Positions 9,582 through 17,310 of a stretch of 64,000 nt of DNA are shown here, piece by piece. Location of the stretch: NCBI GenBank assembly GCA_947450365.1, contig CANFVE010000004.1, forward strand, positions 40,346 to 104,345, read 5' to 3'. A program made the translations under genes and the position numbers. The notes under the pieces were generated by a model, which was not told the origin of the DNA, ran no database searches, and worked only from the letters and a program-made list of their open reading frames with translations. This DNA comes from Cytophagaceae bacterium. Its GTDB lineage: Bacteria > Bacteroidota > Bacteroidia > Cytophagales > Spirosomataceae. Positions within the stretch are counted from its first letter, which is position 1; every line of letters begins with the position of its first letter.

Positions 9582-9794
9582 TTAGGTATTTTGTTTGGAG
9601 GAAACCACAATAAAATCTAATTCTAAAATTGTAAATAGGCGTAAGATGGTTTTTAGGGCAGGATTTCCCTTCCCTAATTCGATGGAATGAATCGTTTTAA
9701 TCGCCACACCGCTTTTTTCACTTAATTCTTCCTGTCTTAATCGTAATACATTTCGCTTTTCGCGTATAATTTTTCCGAAAATCTGTAGGTCCAT
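9582..9794 (-). CDS. Small Xre-family HTH transcriptional regulator
   Basis: About 70 residues and almost entirely one HTH_3 domain: IREKRNVLRLRQEELSEKSG, recognition region VAIKTIHSIELGKGNP, then LKTILRLFTILELDF, close to HipB/Y4mF-type repressors. The ATG at 9794 is preferred; a TTG seven codons upstream (9815) is in frame but gives an untypical extension. No HipA-like kinase or other toxin is adjacent, so there is no evidence for a toxin-antitoxin pair. The gene is 11 bases upstream of nagB on the same strand, which makes it a candidate regulator of amino-sugar use and of itself. Confidence 0.8.
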   Translation of the reverse strand: MDLQIFGKIIREKRNVLRLRQEELSEKSGVAIKTIHSIELGKGNPALKTILRLFTILELDFIVVSSKQNT

Positions 9795-9959
9795 AGGTTT
9801 ATAATATTCCTGCAATATGATGGATATTTTTGTTTTTTAAAAATATTCGGAAATATGTTACCGAAAGATTTAAAAATAATCAATTTTTACTTGCTGATAA
9901 GATTCTTGATTTTATGATGAGTGGTAGCCGATTTAAAACAAATAGTGGAATTCCTCCGT

Positions 9960-9967
9960 TATCTTTG
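9960..9967 (+). promoter_or_regulatory. Bacteroidota -7 element (TATCTTTG) abutting the TonB receptor start
   Basis: TATCTTTG fits TAnnTTTG exactly. It ends one base before the first possible ATG of the downstream receptor (9969). No clear TTTG lies at the expected -33 distance. With a start site about six bases after the element, the mRNA would begin within or just before the cluster of in-frame ATGs. Confidence 0.45.
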
Positions 9968-9968
9968 C

Positions 9969-12350
9969 ATGATGAAAATGCGTCAAGTTTTTACTTTTTT
10001 ACTTCTTTTGGTCGGAATGAGTCAGGTGATGGCTCAAAAATTTACGATTAGTGGCTATGTCAAAGATGGCTCCGATGGGGAGGGGATTATAGGAGCCAAT
10101 GTATATGTGAAAGAGTTGAAGGTTGGGACTTCAGCCAACACATATGGTTTTTATAGCTTGACGCTTGCGCCTGGAACTTATACGCTTATATATACGTCGA
10201 CGGGGTATACAAAGGTTGAAAAAACACAAATTTTAGAATCGAAAAATAGTGAATTATCGGTGGAACTTTCTCCGTTTGTTAATGAGTTAGCGGAAGTTAA
10301 AGTGACTGCACGGGCCATTGATGAAAATGTGAAGGGCATTGAGATGTCGGTCAATAAAATCGATATCAAAACCATTAAAAAAATTCCGGCATTATTAGGC
10401 GAAGTAGATTTGGTACGGGCGATCCAATTGTTGCCGGGAGTTTCAACGGTTGGGGAAGGGGCTTCCGGCTTTAATGTACGTGGGGGTGGTGTGGATCAGA
10501 ATTTGGTTTTATTAGATGATGCGCCTGTGTACAATTCCTCGCACCTGTTTGGGTTTTTCTCGGTCTTTAATCCGGATGCGGTTAAGGATGTTAAATTATA
10601 TAAGGGAGGAATTCCGGCCCAATATGGTGGTCGAGCATCTTCCATTTTGGATGTCAAAATGAAGGAAGGGAATGCAAAAAAAATAGAAATTAATGGGGGA
10701 ATTGGGGCAATTTTTTCTCGATTGTCTATCGAGGCTCCCATTGTGAAGGATAAGGCTTCTTTCATTTTGGCGGCTAGACGTTCGTATATAGATGTATTGG
10801 CTAAGCCCTTTCTAACGGGCAATAATGCGAATGCGGCGTTTAATTTTTATGATCTAACGGCCAAGGTAAATTATACGATTAACTCGAAAAATACGGTGTT
10901 TTTATCGGGTTATTTTGGTCGCGATGTGTTTGGAACGGGTTTTGGCTTTAATTGGGGAAATTCGACTACCTCTGCGCGGTGGAATCATGTTTTCTCCAAT
11001 AAACTTTTCATGAATACGACGGCATTTTATAGTAATTATGATTATTTGTTGGATTCGGATTTAGAGAACAAAAAGCCCAATGATTCTTTTAAATGGACTT
11101 CCAATATTGTCAATCTGAGTATTAAACCTGATTTCACCTATTACATCCAACCGGATAATACATTAAGTTTCGGGGGGCAAATCATTTCATATGAATTTAA
11201 ACCGGGTAAAGCAGCGGCAACTTCTGGGGGAGAAAAACGAGAATTTGGGCAGGCCAATAAAAAAGGCGTAGAAAGCTCAGCTTATTTGGGGCATGATTGG
11301 AAAATAAGTCCCTTGTTCTCCGTTCAATATGGCATTCGTTATTCCTATTATGATTACAAGAGTTTGAATGGGGAATATTATGATCGAATTAAAGTTCCTG
11401 AATCGACAGAGAATCCTTCTGGATATGCCTTGAAGGTAAATACGGTTAATCCGGAAACGACGGTGGCCTCTTATGGGAATTGGGAGCCTCGGTTTTCGAT
11501 GAAAATAAATTTGGGTGAAATGTCTTCAATCAAGGCTAGCTATAATCGCCTAGCGCAGTATGTGCATTTGATGTCAAATACAGCTGCATCTACTCCTTTG
11601 GATGTTTGGACTTCTTCTACGAATAATATTAAGCCACAGATCGCGGACCAAGTGGCTCTTGGGTATTTCAAAAATCTGGGACCTGATGGAAATAATTATG
11701 AGACATCGGTAGAGGTGTATTACAAAGACATGCAAAATCAAATTGATTATGCGGATCGATCGAATTTATTTTTGAATCCTTATTTTGAAAAGGATTTGTT
11801 ATTTGGTCAAGGTCGGGCGTATGGAATCGAATTTTTTGTCAAGAAAAACGTGGGTAAATTAACCGGTTGGATTAGTTATACCCTAGCCCGTTCAGAACGT
11901 AAAATTGCCGGATTGAACGGTGGTGATTGGTATGCGAATCGCTATGATCGTACACATAATTTAAATGTGATTGGGCAGTATAGCCTGAATGAAAAATGGT
12001 CTTTTGGGGCTAATTTTGCTTATATAACTGGGGTTCCGTATTCCATTCCATCCCAAAAATACGTCTATGAAGGAATTGCATATCCGCAAACCTTGCCAGG
12101 GACACGAGGGAATATTCGGGTGCCAGATTACAATCGCTTAGATTTATCTGCGACCAAGAAAAACAAAAAGGCATTGTTTGGGAAAGGAAGTTCTGAGTGG
12201 GTATTTTCCGTGTATAATGTGTATAACCGTAAAAATCCATTTTCGGTTTATACCCGTCCAAACAGTGATAATACCTTACAAACAGAAGCGGTTCAATTGT
12301 CCATTATTGGTTCATTTGTGCCAGCTGTCACCTATAATTTCTCTTTTTAA
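9969..12350 (+). CDS. TonB-dependent receptor with carboxypeptidase-regulatory-like N-domain
   Basis: About 793 residues, outer membrane. A signal peptide (FTFLLLLVGMSQVMAQ) is followed by a CarboxypepD_reg-like domain (ISGYVKDGSDGEGIIGANVY), a plug domain with ELVRAIQLLPG-like and FNVRGGGVDQNLVLLDDAP segments, and a 22-strand-type barrel ending in aromatic FVPAVTYNFSF. Three in-frame ATGs (9969, 9972, 9978) are possible starts; a GTG further upstream would spoil the signal peptide. The gene is followed one base later by a DUF4249 lipoprotein gene, a recurring pairing in Bacteroidota, so substrate import by the pair is likely. The ligand is not identifiable. Confidence 0.92.
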   Translation: MMKMRQVFTFLLLLVGMSQVMAQKFTISGYVKDGSDGEGIIGANVYVKELKVGTSANTYGFYSLTLAPGTYTLIYTSTGYTKVEKTQILESKNSELSVELSPFVNELAEVKVTARAIDENVKGIEMSVNKIDIKTIKKIPALLGEVDLVRAIQLLPGVSTVGEGASGFNVRGGGVDQNLVLLDDAPVYNSSHLFGFFSVFNPDAVKDVKLYKGGIPAQYGGRASSILDVKMKEGNAKKIEINGGIGAIFSRLSIEAPIVKDKASFILAARRSYIDVLAKPFLTGNNANAAFNFYDLTAKVNYTINSKNTVFLSGYFGRDVFGTGFGFNWGNSTTSARWNHVFSNKLFMNTTAFYSNYDYLLDSDLENKKPNDSFKWTSNIVNLSIKPDFTYYIQPDNTLSFGGQIISYEFKPGKAAATSGGEKREFGQANKKGVESSAYLGHDWKISPLFSVQYGIRYSYYDYKSLNGEYYDRIKVPESTENPSGYALKVNTVNPETTVASYGNWEPRFSMKINLGEMSSIKASYNRLAQYVHLMSNTAASTPLDVWTSSTNNIKPQIADQVALGYFKNLGPDGNNYETSVEVYYKDMQNQIDYADRSNLFLNPYFEKDLLFGQGRAYGIEFFVKKNVGKLTGWISYTLARSERKIAGLNGGDWYANRYDRTHNLNVIGQYSLNEKWSFGANFAYITGVPYSIPSQKYVYEGIAYPQTLPGTRGNIRVPDYNRLDLSATKKNKKALFGKGSSEWVFSVYNVYNRKNPFSVYTRPNSDNTLQTEAVQLSIIGSFVPAVTYNFSF

Positions 12351-12351
12351 C

Positions 12352-13269
12352 ATGGCTATTTTTAAATATATCTTGCTGATTTTTGTTACGATACTGGCTT
12401 TGAGTTCGTGTGAGGAGGTGGTTTCGTTGCCAAGTCCAGTGTCTGATAATTATTTGACAGTCGAAGCTACGTTGACTAATTTACCAGGCCCACAAAAAAT
12501 CTTATTATCTAAATCTCAAGCCTATTTTGATAATACGGCAGCGCCTAAAATTTCGAATGCTGAGGTTTTTGTGAAAGATAATTTGGGAAACACGTATATA
12601 TTTAAAGAGTCTAAGGAATTAGGAACCTATGTTTGGGAGCCGGGCAATTCGGCTGAGGTGTTTGGGAAAGTGGGCCGAACCTATTTCTTGAGCGTCAAAT
12701 GGTCGAATGAGGCCTATCAAGCAAGTGCCACGATGAATCGGGTGCCGCCGATTGATTCGATTTTGTATCAGTTTGATGATGCGACAGGTAGACAATCGGG
12801 TACGGACAAACCTAAAAACGGGTATGATGCTCAATTTTATGCTCGAGATCCCAAAGGAGATGGAGATTGTTATCGGGTCAAAGCCTATAAAAATGACAAA
12901 TTATTTAATGGAACGCAGAATTTAGTCTTCTTTTATGATGCTGCTTTCCAAAAGGGTGCGGGGACCGATGGTTTGTTGTTTATCATTCCGATTCGGAGAT
13001 CTATTTCGCCGGAATTATATCAGGTCAATGATAAAATCAAGGTGGAATTGTATTCCATCTCGGAAGACCAATTTAATTTCTATTCCCAGGCTCGTTTAGA
13101 ATTGAATAATGCCGGTTTGTTTTCGAGGCCGGCGGCGAATATCCCGACGAACTTTTACAACCTAAATAAATCCTCAAAATTACAAGGAGCCGGTTGGTTC
13201 GCCGTGTCCGCCGTGAGTACCATGGAAACGGTGGTAGATGCCAATAAGGCACGCAAAAATATCAAATAA
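12352..13269 (+). CDS. DUF4249 family lipoprotein, partner of the TonB receptor
   Basis: 305 residues. The N-terminus MAIFKYILLIFVTILALSSC is a lipoprotein signal with the lipobox cysteine at about residue 20. The following segment (LTVEATLTNLPGPQKILLSKSQ) and the pattern of beta-rich stretches match DUF4249 proteins, which are typically encoded directly after TonB-dependent receptors. The ATG is two bases after the receptor stop, so the genes are surely co-transcribed. The role is probably that of a surface or periplasmic accessory to the receptor, by analogy with SusD; no experimental function is assumed. It converges on the porT-like gene with only two bases between stops. Confidence 0.85.
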   Translation: MAIFKYILLIFVTILALSSCEEVVSLPSPVSDNYLTVEATLTNLPGPQKILLSKSQAYFDNTAAPKISNAEVFVKDNLGNTYIFKESKELGTYVWEPGNSAEVFGKVGRTYFLSVKWSNEAYQASATMNRVPPIDSILYQFDDATGRQSGTDKPKNGYDAQFYARDPKGDGDCYRVKAYKNDKLFNGTQNLVFFYDAAFQKGAGTDGLLFIIPIRRSISPELYQVNDKIKVELYSISEDQFNFYSQARLELNNAGLFSRPAANIPTNFYNLNKSSKLQGAGWFAVSAVSTMETVVDANKARKNIK

Positions 13270-13271
13270 AC

Positions 13272-13934
13272 TTATTCGAAATTGAATATCAGGGTAACCG
13301 TGTGCGTTTTCAAATTATTCATTTGAAAATAACTCGGAGCGGTTCCAGCACTTGTCGGCTGTAAATAGATATTCGTCAAGCCATGGGAAAACCGAATTTC
13401 AGGGGTGAATTTGAAATACTGAAAAAATCGTTCCAATCCAAAGCCATATTCCAAGCTTAAATCGGCCGTTTTTGCGCTTAAAGCAGTTTCTCGACGCCGG
13501 ACATTGGCCTCTAATCCTACTTTTACACCGCCGATCAGATACATCCGATGATTATCCCGACGAACTGATTTGTATTTGATTAATAAGGGGATTTCCAACC
13601 AAGTCGATTCCCGAATCAGGGGCTCACTAAATGATGGCGCAAAAACTAAGGACCGATCATACAGCGCAATGTTTAGGCCCGATTTTAATTCGAAATGTTT
13701 GTTGTAGGCATAATTTACAATACCCCCAATTTGAAATCCGAAATTTCGTGGGGAAATAATGATTTCAGATCCTCCATTGGGCGTATAATTCGAGGAAGCA
13801 AAACCGAATAGAAATCCAAAATGGACAGGCTTGTCATCATAAAATTCATGGAATTTTCGCTTGTAATGATCTTGCGCACGCAGAGGTATTTGCGTAAAAA
13901 CGAACAAGAAAATCATTCCAATAATTAGCCTCAT
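13272..13934 (-). CDS. porT: PorT-family outer-membrane protein (type IX secretion/gliding)
   Basis: 220 residues starting MRLIIGMIFLFVFTQIPLRAQ, a signal peptide, followed by an eight-strand-type beta-barrel pattern (FGFLFGFASSNYTP; FQIGGIVNYAYNKHFELKSG; a terminal THTVTLIFNFE). This is the PorT/SprT architecture. PorT is a component required for type IX secretion, and its gene sits next to ubiE in several Bacteroidota. Here the ATG overlaps the ubiE stop (ATGA), which supports this start and translational coupling. A general outer-membrane beta-barrel protein is the alternative if the ubiE linkage is ignored. Confidence 0.82.
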   Translation of the reverse strand: MRLIIGMIFLFVFTQIPLRAQDHYKRKFHEFYDDKPVHFGFLFGFASSNYTPNGGSEIIISPRNFGFQIGGIVNYAYNKHFELKSGLNIALYDRSLVFAPSFSEPLIRESTWLEIPLLIKYKSVRRDNHRMYLIGGVKVGLEANVRRRETALSAKTADLSLEYGFGLERFFQYFKFTPEIRFSHGLTNIYLQPTSAGTAPSYFQMNNLKTHTVTLIFNFE

Positions 13935-14659
13935 TTTTTCGCTTTTTGACCGAAATAGATGGAGCAAATTCCACCCGTCATGGGAATCCATTGCGCGGAT
14001 TGAAAACCAGCTGTTTCAAATTTTGCAATAAAGTCGGGCCCATCCGGAAATGCCTGTACGGATTCGGGCAAATAGGTATAGGCGGCAGGGTCTTTTGAAA
14101 TCAATCGGCCGAGTATGGGTAATATAAAACGTGAATAAAAGGCATATAATTGTTTCATCGGAAAATGACGCGGATTCGAGAATTCCAATACGAGGCAATA
14201 GCCGCCTGGTTTCGTTACCCGAAACATATCTCGCAATCCCTTTTCTAAGTTTTCGAAATTCCTCACACCGAAACTAACGATGACCGCATCAAAATTATTA
14301 TCCGAGAAGGGCAGCTTTTCCGAATCGCCTTTTTGCAAGGTAATTATGTGCTCTAATCCCATTTTTTTAATTTTCTCTACCCCGAAGGCCAACATCCCCT
14401 CTGAAATATCCACGCCCGTAATCTTTTCAGGTTTGATTTTCAGGGCCTCAATCGCAAAATCACCGGTCCCGGTAGCGATGTCGAGCATGGTTTTGATGCC
14501 TTTGTTTTTCAACAACTGAATCGCCTTTTTCCGCCAAATGATATCAATTCCTCCGCTGAGTAAATGATTTAGAAAATCATATTTGTGTGAAATGGAATTG
14601 AACATGTCGGCGACCTGCTCTTTTTTTCCTTTGGACTGATCTTTATAAGGGACTACCAT
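13931..14659 (-). CDS. ubiE: Demethylmenaquinone methyltransferase
   Basis: 242 residues, class I SAM-dependent methyltransferase. Motif I is LDIATGTGDFAIEAL, followed by GVDISEGML and VSFGVRNFENLEKGLRDMFRVTKPGG, all diagnostic of UbiE/MenG. The N-terminal FNSISHKYDFLNHLLSGG is also typical. It adds the last methyl group to demethylmenaquinone using SAM, giving menaquinone. It is the first gene of a two-gene unit with porT, sharing an ATGA overlap. Confidence 0.95.
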   Translation of the reverse strand: MVVPYKDQSKGKKEQVADMFNSISHKYDFLNHLLSGGIDIIWRKKAIQLLKNKGIKTMLDIATGTGDFAIEALKIKPEKITGVDISEGMLAFGVEKIKKMGLEHIITLQKGDSEKLPFSDNNFDAVIVSFGVRNFENLEKGLRDMFRVTKPGGYCLVLEFSNPRHFPMKQLYAFYSRFILPILGRLISKDPAAYTYLPESVQAFPDGPDFIAKFETAGFQSAQWIPMTGGICSIYFGQKAKK

Positions 14660-14705
14660 GTGCGTATTGTTGATGAATAAGCAAAATTACCGAATTTTAT
14701 TTGCT

Positions 14706-15632
14706 TTACATCGGCGCCATATGGAAAACCCATACCAAAAGCCACATGAGCGCAAAGCTAATAAGCATCGAAAAATTCACCAATGCAGCTGCTATCGACG
14801 TATCAAACTCCAATTCGTCCGCATAGGTAATCAGCGTCATACCCGCCGGCAGAATTAGACAGACGAGCATCATATTGCGAAATTCGACATCAAAAGGGAC
14901 CGTGTAAAACAGGCTTAATCCTACGCTCAAGCCTAAAAAATACCGCAGACTTAATACTTGGAATACTTTGACATAGGATTTTTTGGGTAAGCGCACACTG
15001 AAATATATCCCCATCAATAATAATACCATGGGTTTATTTCCTTTGGCAATCGTATCAATAATATTAAAGGCCAAATCTGGTACATGAATGCTTGCTAAAT
15101 TAAACGTTAATCCGATCAGCATCGCCTGAAAAGGAGGGAGGGTAAAGATACGTTTGAATATATGCTGGGCTGTATTTCCTTTTTTGGGCAAGGCAGATAA
15201 ATAGGTTCCCATCCCATAATTCACGATGAAATTGATGAACGAATTTCCCAAATCAAACATAATCGCATAGGTCAATCCCTGCCAGCCCCAAATTCCCTCA
15301 ATCAGCGGATAGGCAAAAAGTCCTAAATTATAGCCCGAACTGCCCATCGTCAAAATACCCCGATATTCAGGAGCCTCTTTTTTGAAAATTAAAAATCCAA
15401 TTCCCGAAGACGCACTGCCAAATAAAAAACAAATGATGGGTAACCAAATCAGATCGGCCGATAATTTCACCTGAATCATCGTGGAAAACACGAGCGCCGG
15501 GAACGTCGTATGCATAAGGAATTTGGAGACCGATTTCGCATCGTGTGGCTTGATGAATCCAAAAGATTTCAGCAAATAGCCTATGGAAATAACCAATAAG
15601 GCAGAACCGAAAACGACATTTGGAGATTGCAT
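14706..15632 (-). CDS. AEC family (auxin efflux carrier-like) transporter
   Basis: 308 residues with about ten hydrophobic segments and the inverted-repeat organisation of the AEC family. The N-terminus VVFGSALLVISIGYLLKSFG leads into TTFPALVFSTM, the conserved first-repeat motif, and the second repeat has ILPAGMTLITYADELEFD. Bacterial members export or exchange small carboxylates such as malate; the substrate here is unknown. It starts two bases after the stop of the histidine kinase and is presumably co-transcribed with it, so kinase-controlled transport or sensing of a transported acid is a reasonable guess. Confidence 0.87.
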   Translation of the reverse strand: MQSPNVVFGSALLVISIGYLLKSFGFIKPHDAKSVSKFLMHTTFPALVFSTMIQVKLSADLIWLPIICFLFGSASSGIGFLIFKKEAPEYRGILTMGSSGYNLGLFAYPLIEGIWGWQGLTYAIMFDLGNSFINFIVNYGMGTYLSALPKKGNTAQHIFKRIFTLPPFQAMLIGLTFNLASIHVPDLAFNIIDTIAKGNKPMVLLLMGIYFSVRLPKKSYVKVFQVLSLRYFLGLSVGLSLFYTVPFDVEFRNMMLVCLILPAGMTLITYADELEFDTSIAAALVNFSMLISFALMWLLVWVFHMAPM

Positions 15633-15634
15633 AC

Positions 15635-16837
15635 TTAAGCCGGTTTAGGTAAGGAAATGCGGAAAGTACTTCCTTTGTTCACTTCGGTCGATTTTAAAAC
15701 CAATTTTCCCTCGTGGTAATTTTCCACGATTCGTTTGGCCAAGGTTAATCCTAAGCCCCATCCTCGTTTTTTCGTACTAAAGCCTGGGGAAAAGATTTTC
15801 GATGTGTTTTTAGCTGAAATTCCTTTGCCTGAATCTGAGATCTCGATGACCAATTGGTTATTTTTTCCCTCGGATAATTGAATGAGAATATTTCCTGTTC
15901 CACTCATCGCATCCACCGCATTCTTACAGATATTTTCGATGACCCATTCGAACAAATATTTGTTTACATTGGCCATTTGATTAGGCGCTAAACTCGATTG
16001 AATATCGATATGCACTTTGGTCGAAATTCGAATTTTTAAATAATTCAAAAAGCCCGTAATTAATTCCAACAAATCCTCTTCTTTCAAAATGGGCGTCGAA
16101 CCGATATTCGAAAAGCGGGTTGTGATCGTTTCCAAGCGCTGAATATCCTTCCCTAATTCCGTGACGATGTCGGGATTAATATGTGGTTCATTCCGTAAAA
16201 TTTCGACCCAGGCTGTCAGGGAAGAAAGCGGGGTGCCTAATTGGTGGGCGGTTTCTTTGGCCAAACCCACCCATACTTTGTTTTGTTCAGCGCGTCGGGA
16301 ATAGGAAAAAAAGATGTAGCCGAGGAAGCCTATAATCAGGACAACGGTTAATTGAGACAAGGGATAATACCGCAATAATTTGAGCAATTTCGAATTGCCA
16401 TAATAAATGTATTCCTTCTGAAAACCCATGTCCATTTCGATGGGCTTGTTGTTTTCCAGAATGATTTCCTGCAGTTTGAGTTTTAAAATTTCTTGCTTAT
16501 CCTCGGTGGACAGACTTTCATTCATCGGGATATTAATCGAATTCAAATGCCCGCTTCCATCTTTCCAAATCACCGGAATCGTATTGTTTTCATTGATTTT
16601 CTTAATCCGCTCAAAAAAGAAATTGATATCCGCATTCTCATCACTCGTCATCACGTAGCGAATCGTTTCCGCATATAACTCGATTTGCTGCTTTTCCCGC
16701 TCCTCCAATTTCGACACCAAGCCATCTGTGAAATACAAGGAGAATCCCGCCATAATCACGCTGACCGCGAAAAAGGCGATTTTCAACCACGTATCGCGAT
16801 TGTAAAAAGCTAAAGGCAAAGAAACATCTTTAAACAT
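15635..16837 (-). CDS. Membrane sensor histidine kinase (orphan)
   Basis: 400 residues. Two membrane segments (about residues 15-35 and 160-180) flank a ~120-residue extracytoplasmic sensor domain. The cytoplasmic half has an H-box ETAHQLGTPLSSL with the phosphoacceptor His, an N-box with IENICKNAVDAMSG, and G-boxes ISDSGKGIS and KRGWGLGLTLAKRIVE. No response regulator lies beside it, so its partner is elsewhere. It is divergent from padR and appears to have its own promoter (16857-16887, minus strand). An AEC transporter follows two bases later. Confidence 0.93.
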   Translation of the reverse strand: MFKDVSLPLAFYNRDTWLKIAFFAVSVIMAGFSLYFTDGLVSKLEEREKQQIELYAETIRYVMTSDENADINFFFERIKKINENNTIPVIWKDGSGHLNSINIPMNESLSTEDKQEILKLKLQEIILENNKPIEMDMGFQKEYIYYGNSKLLKLLRYYPLSQLTVVLIIGFLGYIFFSYSRRAEQNKVWVGLAKETAHQLGTPLSSLTAWVEILRNEPHINPDIVTELGKDIQRLETITTRFSNIGSTPILKEEDLLELITGFLNYLKIRISTKVHIDIQSSLAPNQMANVNKYLFEWVIENICKNAVDAMSGTGNILIQLSEGKNNQLVIEISDSGKGISAKNTSKIFSPGFSTKKRGWGLGLTLAKRIVENYHEGKLVLKSTEVNKGSTFRISLPKPA

Positions 16838-16856
16838 CGATTGCGTTCATTCATCA

Positions 16857-16887
16857 CAAATTACTGACCGTTTATCCATAAATCAAA
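16857..16887 (-). promoter_or_regulatory. Promoter of the histidine kinase-AEC operon
   Basis: Read on the minus strand, TTTG (16887-16884) is followed after 23 bases by TTTG of the sequence TAATTTG (16863-16857). The TTTG-to-TTTG distance equals that in the divergent padR promoter. The -7 box is one base shorter between TA and TTTG than the consensus. The kinase ATG is 20 bases downstream. Confidence 0.5.
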
Positions 16888-16899
16888 AAAAAAGTTTCT

Positions 16900-16926
16900 A
16901 AGGTACTTTGTAATGCATAGTACCTT
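16900..16926. promoter_or_regulatory. 27-bp near-palindromic operator over the padR promoter
   Basis: Perfect 8-bp arms AAGGTACT (16900-16907) and AGTACCTT (16919-16926) flank an 11-base centre that is itself largely symmetric, leaving two mismatched pairs across 27 bases. The site covers the -33 TTTG of the padR promoter and ends four bases before its -7 box. PadR regulators commonly repress their own operons by binding such inverted repeats, so autoregulation is the expected role. Confidence 0.6.
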
Positions 16927-16937
16927 TTATACTTTTG
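16907..16937 (+). promoter_or_regulatory. Promoter of the padR-pspC-DUF2807 operon
   Basis: TTTG at 16907-16910, a 19-base spacer, then TACTTTTG at 16930-16937 fit the Bacteroidota consensus TTTG-N19-TAnnTTTG exactly. A start near 16943 leaves a leader of about 20 bases before the ATG at 16964 and excludes an upstream in-frame ATG at 16913. Confidence 0.65.
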
Positions 16938-16963
16938 TCAAGTCAAATAAAACAAACAAATCC

Positions 16964-17299
16964 ATGGATATTGAAAATGCCAAGGTTCAAATGCGCAAGG
17001 GGATTCTCGAATTCTGCATTTTGCAGATTATTTCTCGGGGAGAGGTGTATGCGTCTAACATGCTGGAAGAATTAACGTCAGCGAAGATTATGGTCGTCGA
17101 GGGGACCTTATACCCTTTATTAACTCGCTTAAAAAATGCCGGATTTTTAGATTACAAATGGGTGGAGTCCGTTTCGGGTCCTCCCAGAAAATATTATGTG
17201 TTAACCGAAAAGGGCCAATTGTTTTTGGCAGAATTACATGCGACTTGGGATGATTTGCATGCTTCGGTCGGACAAATCATTAACCCTATTCAAAAATAA
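16964..17299 (+). CDS. PadR family transcriptional regulator
   Basis: 111 residues. MDIENAKVQMRKGILEFCIL begins the winged-helix domain; VYASNMLEELTSAKIMVVEG, TLYPLLTRLKNAGFLDYKW and SGPPRKYYVLTEKG are hallmark PadR helices and wing. The C-terminal helix (ELHATWDDLHASVGQII) would serve dimerisation. The ATG at 16964 is supported by the promoter just upstream. The PspC-domain gene follows after 11 bases. In the family, such proteins repress genes next to them and release in response to small ligands or stress; here the likely target is its own operon via the palindrome at 16900-16926. Confidence 0.9.
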   Translation: MDIENAKVQMRKGILEFCILQIISRGEVYASNMLEELTSAKIMVVEGTLYPLLTRLKNAGFLDYKWVESVSGPPRKYYVLTEKGQLFLAELHATWDDLHASVGQIINPIQK

Positions 17300-17310
17300 C
17301 CAATCAGCTG

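Noticed and set aside
9582..9815. Toxin-antitoxin locus around the small Xre gene
   Set aside because: No HipA, RelE or other toxin-like gene is adjacent; the only close neighbour is nagB.
12178..12351. N-terminal extension of the DUF4249 gene inside the TonB receptor gene
   Set aside because: The extension reads through receptor coding sequence in another frame; the ATG at 12352 gives a proper lipoprotein signal.
16913..16963. Upstream ATG of padR at 16913
   Set aside because: It lies within the operator and before the predicted transcription start; the conserved PadR N-terminus begins at 16964.
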